DNA of 5,964 bases, from NCBI GenBank assembly GCA_021733705.1, contig JAIPKF010000097.1, positions 1 through 5,964 on the forward strand, in the 5' to 3' direction. The position numbers were made by a program, and so were the translations under genes. The DNA is from Chthoniobacterales bacterium (GTDB lineage Bacteria; Verrucomicrobiota; Verrucomicrobiia; Chthoniobacterales; UBA6821). Under the pieces are notes generated by a model. The model was not told the origin of the DNA and searched no databases. It saw only the letters and a program-made list of their open reading frames with translations. The stretch's first letter is position 1. Each line of letters begins with the position of its first letter. Positions 5,407 to 5,964 of the stretch are shown here, piece by piece.

Positions 5407-5964
5407 AAATCTATGTTGAATGAGCGGGTCAGCTAAAAATTGATCAATATTTCTAGAACGCATTGCTAGATTAGCAATGATCTTATATTCTTCAGCTAGA
5501 TCATTAACAAATTGCACACGGAAGGGCTCTATCGGAGAATTATGCCAGTAGATAATATCAGCATTAAGATCTCTTAGAAGCCACAAAAGAGCATCTAGCG
5601 GCTCTTCTAATTCATCATATCCAATCAATTCGGCTGCTAGAAAACTTGCAAATCCGCCGGATAAAACAAAATTACCAAGTCTTAAAAAATTAAGGTGGAG
5701 ATTTTTTTTTCGAAGGGCATCCAGAATACGTATTGCAGAACGTAAAATCATGTGTTGCACTTCCTTCTTTAAAGGAAGCATAGGAAGCTGAGCTGGTGAA
5801 GCATTCAGCTCAAGGAGTAAGTGGTATCCAGTGTCGTCTTTATAATGTCCAAGCATGTGAGGAAACTCAGGAATTAATCTGCCGAGAGATGGCCAAATCT
5901 CTGTTTCTCGGTGATGAATAAGCCTGGGATCTTCATTTTTAGTACGTTTCAAGAAGGTGCGTAC
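5392..5964 (-). CDS. C-terminal part of a possible (pseudo)kinase-like protein, cut by window edge
   Basis: The frame is open to the window edge. The only start candidate inside is a TTG at 5952, but codons before it are also open, so the true start probably lies outside. Counting from that TTG, a kinase-like pattern can be read weakly: FLK at the very start (possible ATP lysine), RETEIW (15-20, possible helix-C glutamate), YHLLLEL (43-49, hinge), LHLNFLRLGNFVL (85-97, catalytic-loop-like with Asn instead of the HxD aspartate), and no DFG, only AAEL near 106-109. If right, it is a pseudokinase or a diverged small-molecule kinase. Chlamydia carries pkn5 next to T3SS genes, which is only an analogy. 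It ends 34 bp before the glycosyltransferase gene. The frame is clearly coding; the function is a weak guess. Confidence 0.4.
   Translation of the reverse strand, partial: VRTFLKRTKNEDPRLIHHRETEIWPSLGRLIPEFPHMLGHYKDDTGYHLLLELNASPAQLPMLPLKKEVQHMILRSAIRILDALRKKNLHLNFLRLGNFVLSGGFASFLAAELIGYDELEEPLDALLWLLRDLNADIIYWHNSPIEPFRVQFVNDLAEEYKIIANLAMRSRNIDQFLADPLIQHRFLNPL

Noticed and set aside
1..5964. CRISPR array, tRNA, rRNA, insertion sequence or attachment site
   Set aside because: No spaced repeats, cloverleaf, rRNA sequence, transposase or terminal inverted repeats were seen; the window is almost fully coding.

Overview
All genes in this AT-rich window lie on the minus strand, so the reading direction is from high to low coordinates. 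I read it as a type III secretion system (T3SS) locus that encodes the extracellular and host-contact parts of the injectisome: needle, needle chaperone, inner rod, a protein in the needle-tip position, the translocator chaperone and the start of a translocator. The organism is probably a member of the Chlamydiae outside Chlamydiaceae, or a related host-associated bacterium. The reasons are the needle/needle-chaperone order, a CopB-like translocator N-terminus with a proline-rich chaperone motif, the AT-rich composition and the poor Shine-Dalgarno sites. This assignment is inference; no phylogenetic marker is present.

Layout, in transcription order. (1) 5964-5392: C-terminal part of a protein with a weak kinase-like pattern, cut by the window edge. 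(2) 5357-4746: small DxD glycosyltransferase-like protein of the GMA12/MNN10 type. (3) About 100 bp of intergenic DNA with two weak promoter candidates. (4) 4642-4319: SctF-like needle subunit with an unusual N-terminal extension. (5) 4263-3814: TPR-like SctG needle chaperone. (6) 3817-3512: small secreted-looking protein whose second half resembles the rod protein that follows. (7) 3487-2945: SctI-like inner rod with a long N-terminal extension. (8) 2902-2594: small basic helical protein in the LcrG position. (9) 2587-1418: 389-residue, lysine- and cysteine-free, beta-rich protein with a C-terminal helix, in the LcrV/tip position. (10) 1400-870: SycD/LcrH/SicA-type class II chaperone. (11) 831-1: N-terminal 277 residues of a CopB/YopB-like translocator with a PxLxxP motif.

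The order corresponds to Yersinia yscF-G-H-I followed directly by lcrG-V-H-yopB, two blocks that are separate in Yersinia. The genes are tightly packed (gaps of 55 bp or less from the needle gene to the translocator, one ATGA overlap), so they are probably one operon. The likely division of labour is: SctG holds needle monomers, SctI forms the rod, SctF forms the needle, the 389-residue protein caps or extends it, the LcrG-position protein may be its chaperone, and the LcrH-like protein holds the translocator.

The most novel element is the 389-residue protein. It shares a YYNP...GTNP leader with the needle subunit and ends in a similar IIxN(I/M) tail, yet it carries a large beta-rich middle and has no lysine at all. 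It is a candidate for an undescribed needle-tip or needle-extension protein.
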